From assembly GCA_000708525.1 (NCBI GenBank), contig JMRP01000005.1, positions 58,274 to 122,273 on the forward strand: 64,000 bases of DNA. Direction: 5' to 3'. Origin of the DNA: Cyanobium sp. CACIAM 14. Its GTDB lineage: Bacteria > Cyanobacteriota > Cyanobacteriia > PCC-6307 > Cyanobiaceae. The position numbers were made by a program, and so were the translations under genes. Each line of letters starts with the position of its first letter. The first letter of the stretch is position 1. The notes below the pieces were generated by a model. That model worked only from the letters and a program-made list of their open reading frames with translations. It was not told the DNA's origin and ran no database searches. This document shows, in pieces, positions 28,609 to 41,565 of this stretch.

Positions 28609-30300
28609 TCAGGCCTCCCGGGAGCGGGCCACGTAGCGCTCCTGGTGCTCCACCAGGGGGCGGCCCAGGCCATAGCCGTAGGGCCCGCTGATCACGGTGG
28701 GCACGTCCTCCTCGAAGTTCTCCGCCGGCGGCGGGGAGGGCAGCAGCCACTCCAGACCGATGGCCTGCCAGGGGTTGGGGCCGGCCTTCGGGCCGCGGGC
28801 CCAGGAGCTGACGATGTTGAGGATGAAGGGGATCGTGGCCACCCCCAGCAGAAAGGCGCCGAGGCTGGCGAGCACATTGGCCAGGGCGAACTCCGGGTCG
28901 TAGGAGGCCACCCGCCGCGGCATCCCCATCAGCCCGGCCCAGTGCATGGGCAGGAAGTTCAGGGTGCTGGCGATGAAGGTGAGCACGAAATGGAGCTTGC
29001 CGAGCCCCTCGTAGTACATGCGCCCGGTGAACTTCGGGAACCAGTGGTAGATGCCGGCAAACACCCCGAAGGTGATCGTGGAGAAGATCACGTAGTGGAA
29101 ATGGCCCACCACGAAGTAGGTGTTGCCCACATGGATGTCCACCGGCACGGTGGCCAGCATGATGCCGGTGATGCCGGCGAAGATGAAGTTGAACAGCCCG
29201 CCGAGGCAGAACAGCATCGGTGTGCTGAGGCGGATCCTGCCGCGCCAGAGGGTGCCCAGCCAGGCGAACACCTTGATGCCCGTGGGCACGGCGATCAGCA
29301 TGGTGGTGACCATGAACAGGTTGCGCATCCACTGCGGCGTGCCGCTGTAGAACATGTGGTGCACCCATACGATCAGGCTCAGCACGGTGATGCCGAAGGA
29401 GGCGATCGCCACCACCTTGTAGCCGAACAGCGGTTTGCGGGCGTAGACGGGAAACAGTTCGGAGAAGATGCCGAACACCGGCAGCACCATCACATACACG
29501 GCCGGGTGCGAATAGAACCAGAAGAAGTGCTGGTAGAGCATCGGGTCTCCGCCGCCTTCGGGCCGGAAGAAGCTGGTGCCGAAACTCAGATCGAACAGCA
29601 GCATCACCGCCCCGCCGGTGAGCACCGGCAGACCCACCAGCTGGATCGTCTGGGCGGCGACGGCCGTCCAGCAGAAGATGGGCAGGCGGAACCAGGTCAT
29701 GCCCGGAGCCCGCATGCGGAGGATCGTGGTCACGAAGTTGATGGCCCCCATGATCGAGGAGACCCCCGAGAGCGCCACCGCCAGGATCCAGAGGAACTGA
29801 CCGTTGATGAAGTGGCCCAGGGGGTTCTGGGTGCTCACCGGCGGATAGGCCCACCAGCCCGATCCGGAGGGGCCGCCCGGAACGAAGAAGCTGGCCATCA
29901 GGATGATCCCGAACAGGGGAAACAGCCAGAACGCCGCGGCGTTGAGCTTCGGGAAGGCCATGTCCGGCGCCCCGATCATCGGCGGGATCAGCAGATTGTT
30001 GAACCCGTTGAGGATCGGAAACAGGAACAGGAACAGCATCACCGTGCCGTGCATGGTGTACAGCCCGTTGTAGACCGTGGGATCGACGAGATCGGCCGGC
30101 GGGGTGATCAGTTCACCGCGTATGATCATGGCCAGCAGGCCGCCCACCAGCAGGAACAGCAGCGCCACCGCCATGTACTGGATGCCGATCACCTTGGCGT
30201 CGGTGTTGAAGCTGAAGAAGCGCTTCCAGTTGTCCGGTGCGCCGGGCACCGGGTGGGGGGCCCGCAGGACCCGGGGATCGAAGGGGACGGAGGAGGCCAT
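28609..30300 (-). CDS. ctaD: Heme-copper oxidase subunit I
   Basis: 563 aa; 'YQHFFWFYSHPAVYVMVLPVFGIFSELF', 'VWVHHMFYSGTP', 'VVGHFHYVIFSTITFGVFAGIYHWFPKFTGRM'. Confidence 0.95.
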   Translation of the reverse strand: MASSVPFDPRVLRAPHPVPGAPDNWKRFFSFNTDAKVIGIQYMAVALLFLLVGGLLAMIIRGELITPPADLVDPTVYNGLYTMHGTVMLFLFLFPILNGFNNLLIPPMIGAPDMAFPKLNAAAFWLFPLFGIILMASFFVPGGPSGSGWWAYPPVSTQNPLGHFINGQFLWILAVALSGVSSIMGAINFVTTILRMRAPGMTWFRLPIFCWTAVAAQTIQLVGLPVLTGGAVMLLFDLSFGTSFFRPEGGGDPMLYQHFFWFYSHPAVYVMVLPVFGIFSELFPVYARKPLFGYKVVAIASFGITVLSLIVWVHHMFYSGTPQWMRNLFMVTTMLIAVPTGIKVFAWLGTLWRGRIRLSTPMLFCLGGLFNFIFAGITGIMLATVPVDIHVGNTYFVVGHFHYVIFSTITFGVFAGIYHWFPKFTGRMYYEGLGKLHFVLTFIASTLNFLPMHWAGLMGMPRRVASYDPEFALANVLASLGAFLLGVATIPFILNIVSSWARGPKAGPNPWQAIGLEWLLPSPPPAENFEEDVPTVISGPYGYGLGRPLVEHQERYVARSREA

Positions 30301-30303
30301 GGT

Positions 30304-31284
30304 TCAGCCCTCGTGGGGGGCGCTGGGGTCGGCGATGACGTGGACCATCGGTGGTGAGGCGGGCGGCACCGTGGCCCAGCCCCGATCGCCCCGCGCGAGG
30401 CGGGACTGCCAGAGATCACGGGCCGCGTTGGGGCTCTCCCGCAGGGGCGCACGGGAGGCCTCCGCCAGCCAGCGGCCGAAGTCGTCGGGCGACTGCACCA
30501 CCACGTCGGTCTGGTTGGAGGCGAAGTAGCCGCCGCTGAACATCGAATCCCTCAGCCGGTAGCGGCCCTCGCGGGTGGGCACCAGGCTGTAGTCGATGAC
30601 GCTGCCGGGCACCAGATCCTGCTTGAGGCGGAAGGCGGGCACGTAGAAGCCGTGCAGCACGTCCATCGAGATCAGCCTGAAGCGGGCGCGGCGGTTCAGC
30701 GGCAGGTGCAGCTCGGTGCTGCGGGTGCCGTCGGGGTAGACGAACTCCCACGACCACTGCCGAGCGATCACCTGGATCGGGCCGAAATCCCCGGCGGCGC
30801 CGGCCACGCCACCCACTGCGCCCGCGTCAGCGGCGCCGGCCACCTGCACCGCCTGAGCGCCGCCCAGCACCCGCTGCTTGCCACCGAGGGTGGCGAGGGT
30901 GTCGCTGACCCGGATCGCATGGGCGGCGATCAGCATCACGATCACCAGGGGGATGAGGGTCCAGGCGATCTCCAGCTTGAGGTTGCCCTCGATCGGATCG
31001 CCATCCTCCATGTCGTACTTCGGGGCCCGGTTGAACAGCAGGGTCCAGAGCATCACCCCGATGCAGCCCATGAAGATGAAGCTGCCGATGCCCGTCTCGA
31101 GAGCGAAGAGGTCGTCCACGTAGGGGGCCGCCGCGGAGGCCTGCACCGGCAGCCAGTGGTGGGAGGAGCGGGCCATCGCCAGGCTGGCGGCGGCATCGGC
31201 GGCCACCGCGGCGGCGATCAGCAGCACGGCGCCGACGGGGAAGCGCCGCTGCGGCGTGGGTGCGGGGGGGGTGGAGGGGGTCAT
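30304..31284 (-). CDS. ctaC: Heme-copper oxidase subunit II lacking CuA ligands (ARTO type)
   Basis: 'NLKLEIAWTLIPLVIVMLIA', 'VIARQWSWEFVYPDG', 'VLHGFYVPAFRLKQDLVPG', but 'RYRLRDSMFSGGYFASN' replaces the canonical CxxxCxxxH motif. Confidence 0.9.
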   Translation of the reverse strand: MTPSTPPAPTPQRRFPVGAVLLIAAAVAADAAASLAMARSSHHWLPVQASAAAPYVDDLFALETGIGSFIFMGCIGVMLWTLLFNRAPKYDMEDGDPIEGNLKLEIAWTLIPLVIVMLIAAHAIRVSDTLATLGGKQRVLGGAQAVQVAGAADAGAVGGVAGAAGDFGPIQVIARQWSWEFVYPDGTRSTELHLPLNRRARFRLISMDVLHGFYVPAFRLKQDLVPGSVIDYSLVPTREGRYRLRDSMFSGGYFASNQTDVVVQSPDDFGRWLAEASRAPLRESPNAARDLWQSRLARGDRGWATVPPASPPMVHVIADPSAPHEG

Positions 31285-31922
31285 GGCAGGGCCTCGCGCA
31301 GGTCGGCGCCGGCCGCCAGCAGCTGGTCGGCGGTGACGTGCACCCCGAATTCGGCCCCCAGTTCCGCGCCGAGGGTGCCGTGCAGGCCCAGCACCCCGTA
31401 GAGCAGCAGGCCCACCAGCAGGTAGGCCCACTGCACCTGACGGCCCATCGCCTGGCGCCAGGCGAAACGCTGGTACCCGCGCCAGACGGTCATGGCGACG
31501 ATCACGAGCAGGATCGCCACACCGCCGACCCCGTGCCAGAGCATGGTGGCCATGCTCTGCAGCCCCAGGCTGCTGGTGACGCCCGGCAGGGGCACGGCCA
31601 GCAGCATCTCGTAGAACCCCGCCGCGACCGTGAAGAAGGACACGACCGCACAGGCCAGCAGGTTGTACCAGCCCACGTCATGCAGGCCGGCGCGGGTGGC
31701 GGGCAGGGCCATGAAGCGGAACAGGCGCTTCTCGAGGGGATAGAGGGCCCCGGCGATGTCGAAGGCGATGGCGATCACGAACAGGCCGATGCTGAAGTGC
31801 ACCAGGGTGGGGTGAATCGGCAGGGCGTAGGGCAGACCGTTGGGGCCCAGCTGGTCGGCCAGCTGCGCGATGGGCGCCTGCGGGGGCAGGAACGGGGCCG
31901 CGGCGAAAGGAAGGGGAATCAC
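31281..31922 (-). CDS. DUF2231 family membrane protein
   Basis: GTG start at 31922 overlapping upstream stop; 'IHPTLVHFSIGLFVIAIAFDIAGALYPLEKRLFRF...GWYNLLACAVVSFFTVAAGFYEMLL'. Confidence 0.8.
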   Translation of the reverse strand: MIPLPFAAAPFLPPQAPIAQLADQLGPNGLPYALPIHPTLVHFSIGLFVIAIAFDIAGALYPLEKRLFRFMALPATRAGLHDVGWYNLLACAVVSFFTVAAGFYEMLLAVPLPGVTSSLGLQSMATMLWHGVGGVAILLVIVAMTVWRGYQRFAWRQAMGRQVQWAYLLVGLLLYGVLGLHGTLGAELGAEFGVHVTADQLLAAGADLREALP

Positions 31923-32416
31923 ACCAACCCCGCCCGGGTCGCTTCCACCACCTTGACGGTGTGCAGGCCGTAGATCCAGAGGAGCTGGTTGCCCAGGGTG
32001 ACCTGGACCGCCACCAGAACGCTGAGCACGCCGCCGGCGGCCAGGAAGGCCAGGGGCAGCCGCTGGGGATCCCTGCTGCGGATCACGTAGCGCCAGCCGG
32101 TGAGCACGGAGAGCACGCCGGCCAGGGACCAGCCCAGGGTGCTGTGCAGGTTGAGGATGCCGCTGGCGGCGCCGTAGGGACTGGCCAGGCCCGCCTCCAC
32201 CTGCCCGAAGATGATCGCCACGAAGATCGCCAGGGTGGCGAACAGCAGATTCCAGAAACTCACCTCGAACAGGTTGGGCCGGCGGCCCAGCACGCCCACC
32301 AGATCGAAGACCACGGAAATCACCGCCATGGCGATCACGAAGTGGACGACGATCGGATGGAGCGTGTCCATCCAGGGAAGGTTGTGATCGTTGAGGGGTG
32401 GCAGCAGCTCGAACAT
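31919..32416 (-). CDS. DUF2231 family membrane protein
   Basis: 'DTLHPIVVHFVIAMAVISVVFDLVGVLGRRPNLFEVSFWNLLFATLAIFVAIIFGQVEAG'. Confidence 0.8.
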   Translation of the reverse strand: MFELLPPLNDHNLPWMDTLHPIVVHFVIAMAVISVVFDLVGVLGRRPNLFEVSFWNLLFATLAIFVAIIFGQVEAGLASPYGAASGILNLHSTLGWSLAGVLSVLTGWRYVIRSRDPQRLPLAFLAAGGVLSVLVAVQVTLGNQLLWIYGLHTVKVVEATRAGLV

Positions 32417-32557
32417 CGGCCGCAGGGGACCCGGCAGGCCCTTCCAATGTGAGGAGATTCGGCAGGCCCGCCTGTTTCCTGTGATGCTTTGCCATGGCGT
32501 CTGTCGGCATTTGCCGATGAACAGCCGACCTAACCTCCTTCCAGCCGCACCGCCTCC

Positions 32558-33085
32558 TTGTCCGCTCCTGCCTCCCCCAGCCTGCGCTGGATCACCGCCG
32601 GCCTGCTGTTCGTGGCGGCCGCCCTCAGCCTGGCGCTGCCCTTCGTGTCGGCCACCCTGCTGACCATCGCCCTGGGAGGCGTGGCGGTCGCCGCTGGCCT
32701 CTCCCAGCTGCTACGGCTCACCTCGGGCGATGACACCCGCAGCAAGGTGTTCCGCGCCATCTCCGGGGTGCTCTACGTGGCAGGGGGCATCGGCCTGGTG
32801 GTGTTCCCGATCGCCAGCACCGTGAGCCTGACGCTGTTCATCGGCTTCCTCCTGGCCATCGAGGGGGTGATGGAACTGGCCGGGGCCGCCGCCGGAGCGG
32901 TGCCCGCCCGCGGCCTGGTGCTGCTTGACGGCATCGTGACGACGGTGCTGGGGGGCCTGCTGATCGCCGAGTGGCCCTCCGACAGCACCTGGGCCATCGG
33001 CACCCTGTTCGCCTTCGCCCTGGCCTTCTCCGCCGTCAACCTGCTCACCGCCACCCCGCCGGCACCCCCCGCGCCCCAGGGCTGA
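32558..33085 (+). CDS. HdeD/DUF308 family membrane protein
   Basis: 175 aa, hydrophobic repeats 'RWITAGLLFVAAALSLALPFVSATLLTIALGGVAVAAGLSQLL ... VLYVAGGIGLVVFPIASTVSLTLFIGFLLAIEGVMEL'. Confidence 0.75.
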   Translation: MSAPASPSLRWITAGLLFVAAALSLALPFVSATLLTIALGGVAVAAGLSQLLRLTSGDDTRSKVFRAISGVLYVAGGIGLVVFPIASTVSLTLFIGFLLAIEGVMELAGAAAGAVPARGLVLLDGIVTTVLGGLLIAEWPSDSTWAIGTLFAFALAFSAVNLLTATPPAPPAPQG

Positions 33086-33109
33086 GCCTGGCCCCGGACG
33101 GGACCCGAC

Positions 33110-34938
33110 TCATTCGGGCACGGCCGGCGCCTCGGCCCGGCGGGGATCGCTGGCCCCCAGGCTGCCGCCCCCCGCCTCCAGCACCTCGACGCTGTTGGCC
33201 GCCCCCATGGCCGGCGCGGTGCGCAGCGTGTGGCCCATCGCCTCGAGCAGCCTGCGGCTGTCGGGGCTGAAGCCCTCCTCCAGGTCGATCCTGTCGGGCC
33301 AGAGCTGGCTGTGCATCCGCGGGGCGGCGACGGCGCCGGCCAGGTTGAGGCCGTGGACCAGCCGGTTGAGCAGCACCTGGAGCACGGTGGTGATGATGCG
33401 GCTGCCGCCTGGGCTGCCGGTGGCGATCCAGGGGCGACCATCGGGACGGAACACCAGGGTGGGCGCCATGGAGCTGAGCGGCCGGCGACCGGGGGCGATG
33501 GCGTTGGCCTGCCCCTGGCGCAGCCCGAAGGCGTTGGCGCTGCCGGGGCGGGCGCTGAAATCGTCCATCTCGTTGTTGAGCAGGAAGCCCATCCCCGGCA
33601 CGGTGATGCCGTTGCCGTAGGCGAAGTTGAGGGTGGTGGTGAGCGCCACCAGGCCCCCTTGCCGGTCGGCCACCGACAGATGGGTGGTGTTGGTGCCCTC
33701 CGCTGCGGCGGCCGCCTCCACCTGCTGCGGCGAGGTGTGGCGACGGCCGTCGATGCGGCGGCGCAGCGAGCCCAGGTACGCCGGCGACAGCAGGCGGTCC
33801 ACCGGGATCGCAACCTGGTCCGGATCCCCCAGCAGGGCATTGCGGTCGCGATAGGCCAGATTCATGGCCTCGGCCATGGGATGCAGCGTGGCGGCGGCAT
33901 TGAGGCCTGTGGCCGCCAGAGCGAAGGGTTCGAGGATCCCCAGGATCTGCAGCAGGGTGAGGCCGCCGCCGGGGGGCGGCATGCCGAGCACCGGGTGGCC
34001 GCGGAAGCGTCCCTGCAGAGGCGCCACAAGGCGAGCCCGGTAGGCCCGCAGATCCCTGGGACGGATCAGCCCGCCGCCCCGCGCCATCCGGGCCACCAGG
34101 GCGTCGGCCACCGGTCCCTCGTAGAAGCCCCGCTCGCCCCGGGCCGCGATGCGCCGCAGGGTGGCGGCCAGGGCCGGCTGGCGGAGGAGCCTCCCCGGTG
34201 GTGGCGGCGGCAGGAACAGCTGCCGGGACGCGGGGTCGGCGGCGAGCAGGGGGGCGGCGGCCGTGAGGGAATCGCTCAGCTCGCGGCTCACCGGAAACCC
34301 GGCCTCCGCCAGCCGCAGCGCCGGCGCCATCACCCGGGCGAGGGGCAGGCGGCCGTAGCAGCGCTGGGCCAGGGTCAGCCCGGCGACGCTGCCGGGCACG
34401 CCGGTGCTGAGCAGGCTGCGGGTGGCCCTGGCCCGGTCCACCGTCCCATCGGCACGGAGGAACATGGTGGGGGTGGCCGCCTGGGGAGCGGTTTCGCGGA
34501 AATTCACCGCCACTGCCGTCCCCCCGCCCAGGCGCCGTTCGGGGCTGTCGCCGCCAGGGCCTCCGGGGCGGGTGCCGGGAAGGCAGCCGCGGGCCGCCGC
34601 CGGTGACGGCCCCGGGAGCCAGAGCAGCAGGAACCCGCCGCCGCCCAGATTCCCGGCCTGGGGCAGGGTGACCGCCAGAGCGAAGGCCGTGGCCACGGCC
34701 GCATCCACCGCGTTGCCGCCCGCCCGCAGGATTCCGGCACCGGCCGCCGCCGCCAGCGGCTCCTGGGCCGCCACGATCCCCCGCGCCGACCACACCGGGC
34801 GGAAGCGCTGCTCGCCTTCCTGCAGCTCGTTGCCTGCGGGCGTGGACGCGGCCTGGGCCGGGGCCTGGGCCACCGCCGCCGGCGACGCCCCCACCAGCAG
34901 GAGCAGCGTCAGAGCGGCCGCCTGCCGGCGCCGGGCGC

Positions 34939-34942
<4 letters not shown>
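33110..34942 (-). CDS. ggt: Gamma-glutamyltransferase
   Basis: Start ATG at 34942 within longer ORF; signal-peptide-like N-terminus; 'NTTHLSVADRQGGLVALTTTLNFAYGNGITVPGMGFLLNNEMDDF' with catalytic Thr region; 'GSPGGSRIITTVLQVLLN'. Confidence 0.93.
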
Positions 34943-38745
<3,803 letters not shown>

Positions 38746-38822
38746 CGCTCATGGGCATTCCAGGATGACCGTGTCACCGACGTCTGGACCGTCGGTGCGG
38801 CGACGCTCCAGCCCTGCCGCCC

Positions 38823-39506
38823 ATGCCCGTTCCCAGGACCGTCTACTTCCCCTTTCCCCTGTGGCTGATGGCGGTCCTGCTGCTGGGGCTCTCGCTCGTC
38901 TTCACGCTCGTCACGGTGGACCTGATCGGGTATGCCTACCAGCGCATCGGGCTCACTCCCAACGAAGCGTTCCTGCTGCTGCTCGCTTCGCTGCTGGGCA
39001 GCGCCGTCAACCTGCCCTTGCTGCGGCTTAAGGGGGAAGCCACCGTGCAGGACCGCCTCGTCCACGTCTACGGAATGCCCACCATGATCCCGACGATCAT
39101 CGAGCATCAGGACACCCTGGTGATGGTGAACCTCGGCGGGGCGGTGATTCCCACTGTCGTGGCGATCCACATGCTGGTGCAGTTCCACCTCTACGGGCCG
39201 GGCCTGCTCTGCGCCGCCCTGGTGGCGGCGATCGTGCACCGCTTCGCCCGGCCGATCCCAGGGGTGGGCATCGGCCTGCCGGCGCTGCTCGCCCCCGTGC
39301 TGGCGGCCGCCTCCACCTGGCTGTTCCCCGCCGCGCCGGCGCCGGCCCTGGCCTACGTGGCCGGGACCCTCGGCACCCTGGTCGGCGCGGACCTGCTCAA
39401 CCTGGGCAGGATCCGGGGGCTGGGGGCCCCGGTGGCCTCCATCGGCGGCGCCGGCACCTTCGACGGCATCTTCCTCACCGGGATCCTGGCGGTGGTGCTG
39501 GCCTGA
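38823..39506 (+). CDS. DUF1614 family membrane protein
   Basis: 'MVNLGGAVIPTVVAIHML', 'PGVGIGLPALLAPVLAAAS', 'YVAGTLGTLVGADLLNLGRIRGLGAPVASIGGAGTFDGIFLTGILAVVLA'. Confidence 0.75.
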   Translation: MPVPRTVYFPFPLWLMAVLLLGLSLVFTLVTVDLIGYAYQRIGLTPNEAFLLLLASLLGSAVNLPLLRLKGEATVQDRLVHVYGMPTMIPTIIEHQDTLVMVNLGGAVIPTVVAIHMLVQFHLYGPGLLCAALVAAIVHRFARPIPGVGIGLPALLAPVLAAASTWLFPAAPAPALAYVAGTLGTLVGADLLNLGRIRGLGAPVASIGGAGTFDGIFLTGILAVVLA

Positions 39507-39528
39507 TGGCTCAGCCGTACGCGGACCA

Positions 39529-39548
39529 AGCTTGACTTGCTCCAAGCT
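39529..39548. promoter_or_regulatory. Inverted repeat AGCTTG-N8-CAAGCT just upstream of TA remnant (possible operator)
   Basis: AGCTTG at 39529-39534 and CAAGCT at 39543-39548, ending 6 bp before ATG 39555. Confidence 0.35.
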
Positions 39549-39554
39549 CCGTCC

Positions 39555-39884
39555 ATGCAGGGCAACCTCCATGACGCCAACACCCACCTCTCGCGGTATG
39601 TGAAGCAGGCGCTGGTCGGCGAGGAGGTGGTGATCAAGGCCTCGCTTGGGCGAACAGATTTCAAGGTGGACGCCGCTGCCCTCCGCCTCGGCCTGCTCGG
39701 TCAGGGATTCCGTGAGCTGCCGATCCGCGCCGAGCATGCGCTGGCCGTTCAAGGGCTCCCGTCGATCCACCGGAACCCGTTCGATCGGCTGCTGGTGGTT
39801 CAGGCGAAAGTGGAGCAGGTGCGGCTGCTGAGCGCCGATCGGCATCTGGCCGCCTACGGGGACCCAGTGGAAGTCAGCGTCTGA
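39555..39884 (+). pseudogene. Phd-like antitoxin N-terminus fused in frame to C-terminal half of a PIN-domain (VapC-like) toxin; probable deletion remnant of a TA locus
   Basis: 'MQGNLHDANTHLSRYVKQALVGEEVVI' (Phd/YefM-like) continuing into 'KASLGRTDFKVDAAALRLGLLGQGFRELPIRAEHALAVQGLPSIHRNPFDRLLVVQAKVEQVRLLSADRHLAAYG' (VapC C-terminal half). Confidence 0.75.
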
Positions 39885-39950
39885 CTGGAGGCCGTCGGCG
39901 GATGGGCAGCCACCCGTTCGGCAGCGCAGCATGGAGAGAGTGGGGCCGTC

Positions 39951-40487
39951 ATGGCCCTGGGGGGCCCAGCCATGTACCGACACCTTCTGGCGCCCGTGGA
40001 CGCCTCCGACCTCTCCAGGGATGCCGCTCGGCAGGCGACGCAACTGGCCGCCGCACTGCGAGCGCGCCTCACCTTCTTCCATGCCCTGCCCACGCCCACG
40101 GTGATGCACCTTCTGCAGGAGACCCTGCCCGGACTGGATGAGAATCCGAGCCTGATGTCCCCCGAGGACATCCGGAGCTGCATGGCCGCCGTCACCGAGA
40201 AGCACCTCGACGGCCTGGTCGTGATCGCCCATGGGCAGGGAGTGGCCGCCGACCGAGACATGGCGGAAGCGGACCAGCCCCACCGGGGCATCCTGGAGGC
40301 GGCCGAGCGTCTGGGCTGTGATCTGATCGTGATGGCCTCCCATGGCCGGAGCGGCGTCGGTGAGCTGCTCCTGGGCAGCGTCACCCACAAGGTGCTCGCC
40401 CAGGGGACGATCCCGGTGCTGGTGGTGCGCCCGGCTCCGACTGCAGAACCCGGCTCGGAAGACAACGCAGTCGCAGCTCAGCGGTAG
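39951..40487 (+). CDS. Universal stress protein (UspA family)
   Basis: '[40 protein letters not shown]', '[37 protein letters not shown]'; ATG 39951 or 39972. Confidence 0.92.
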   Translation: MALGGPAMYRHLLAPVDASDLSRDAARQATQLAAALRARLTFFHALPTPTVMHLLQETLPGLDENPSLMSPEDIRSCMAAVTEKHLDGLVVIAHGQGVAADRDMAEADQPHRGILEAAERLGCDLIVMASHGRSGVGELLLGSVTHKVLAQGTIPVLVVRPAPTAEPGSEDNAVAAQR

Positions 40488-40969
40488 TTCTCGAACTGGA
40501 GCGGCACCTCCAGGTCCTCGGCCTTGAGCAGGCCGATCACCTGCTGCAGGTCGTCCTTGCTCTTGCCGGTCACCCGCAGGCTCTCGCCCTGGATCGCCAC
40601 GGTCACCTTCTTGACGTTGTCGCGGACCAGCTTGCTGAGCTTCTTGGCCAGCTCCTGGCTGAGCCCCTTGCGCAGCTTGACCACCTGCTTCACCCGGTTG
40701 CCGCCCACCGGCTCCGGGGTCTGCAGATCGAAGATCTTCAGCGACAGGTTGCGCTTGGTCGCCTTCTGACGGAGCACGTCCACCACCGCGTCGAGGGTCA
40801 TGTCGCTGGCGGTGGTGATCGTCAGGCTGGCCTCCTCCAGTTCGATCTCGGTCTTCGAGTCCTTGAGGTCGTAGCGCTGGCTCACCTCGCGGCGCACCTG
40901 GTCGACCGCGTTCACCAGTTCCTGGCGATCGAAGTCGGAGACGACGTCGAAGGAATAGGTGTCGGCCAT
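40478..40969 (-). CDS. yajQ: YajQ family (nucleotide-binding) protein
   Basis: '[56 protein letters not shown]'; start at 40969. Confidence 0.93.
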   Translation of the reverse strand: MADTYSFDVVSDFDRQELVNAVDQVRREVSQRYDLKDSKTEIELEEASLTITTASDMTLDAVVDVLRQKATKRNLSLKIFDLQTPEPVGGNRVKQVVKLRKGLSQELAKKLSKLVRDNVKKVTVAIQGESLRVTGKSKDDLQQVIGLLKAEDLEVPLQFENYR

Positions 40970-41027
40970 GGCACGGGCGAAGGCAAGGCAACGGCAGCCT
41001 AGAAAAGAGGCCCCTGCCGCCCTCCCG

Positions 41028-41516
41028 ATGACCACCGTCCTGCCCGGCCCCGTCCTGGCGGCCAGCGTCGCGCTGCCCGTCCTGCCGGCAGCGGCGGGAG
41101 GCCCCTTCGCCTGGTCGCTGGTGCTCTCCGGCGCCGTGGTGGTGCTCAGCCTGGTGCCCCTGGGGGCCGGCCGCTCCCAGGCCGATTTCACCCCCGCCGA
41201 CCTGGCGGCGCCCCGGGCGATGTTCGAACGGCTGCCGGCCTGGGGGAAGCGGGCCAGCTGGGCCCACCAGAACGCCTTCGAGGCCTTCACCCTGCACGCC
41301 CCCGCCTGCCTTCTCTGCCTGCTGGTGGCCCCGTCGGTGCTGGCGGCGGCCCCGTGGGCAGGGGTGGCGGCCTGGCTGCACCCCGCCCTGCGGCTGGCCT
41401 ACCTGCTCGCCTACGTGGGCAACGTGGCGGCGCTGCGCAGCCTCTGCTGGGCGGGGGGCATCCTCTGCACCGCCCTGCTCTACAGCGAAGGACTGCGGGC
41501 GGTGCTGCGGAGCTGA
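41028..41516 (+). CDS. MAPEG family membrane protein
   Basis: '[40 protein letters not shown] ... [32 protein letters not shown]'. Confidence 0.8.
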   Translation: MTTVLPGPVLAASVALPVLPAAAGGPFAWSLVLSGAVVVLSLVPLGAGRSQADFTPADLAAPRAMFERLPAWGKRASWAHQNAFEAFTLHAPACLLCLLVAPSVLAAAPWAGVAAWLHPALRLAYLLAYVGNVAALRSLCWAGGILCTALLYSEGLRAVLRS

Positions 41517-41565
41517 CACGAGCTGGGCTGCGGAGCTGACGCGACAAGCCCGCCGACCTGGCGCT

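Noticed and set aside
28546-30357. 603-aa plus-strand ORF opposite ctaD
   Set aside because: H/E/Q/G-rich artefact of antisense reading of a strongly conserved oxidase subunit I.
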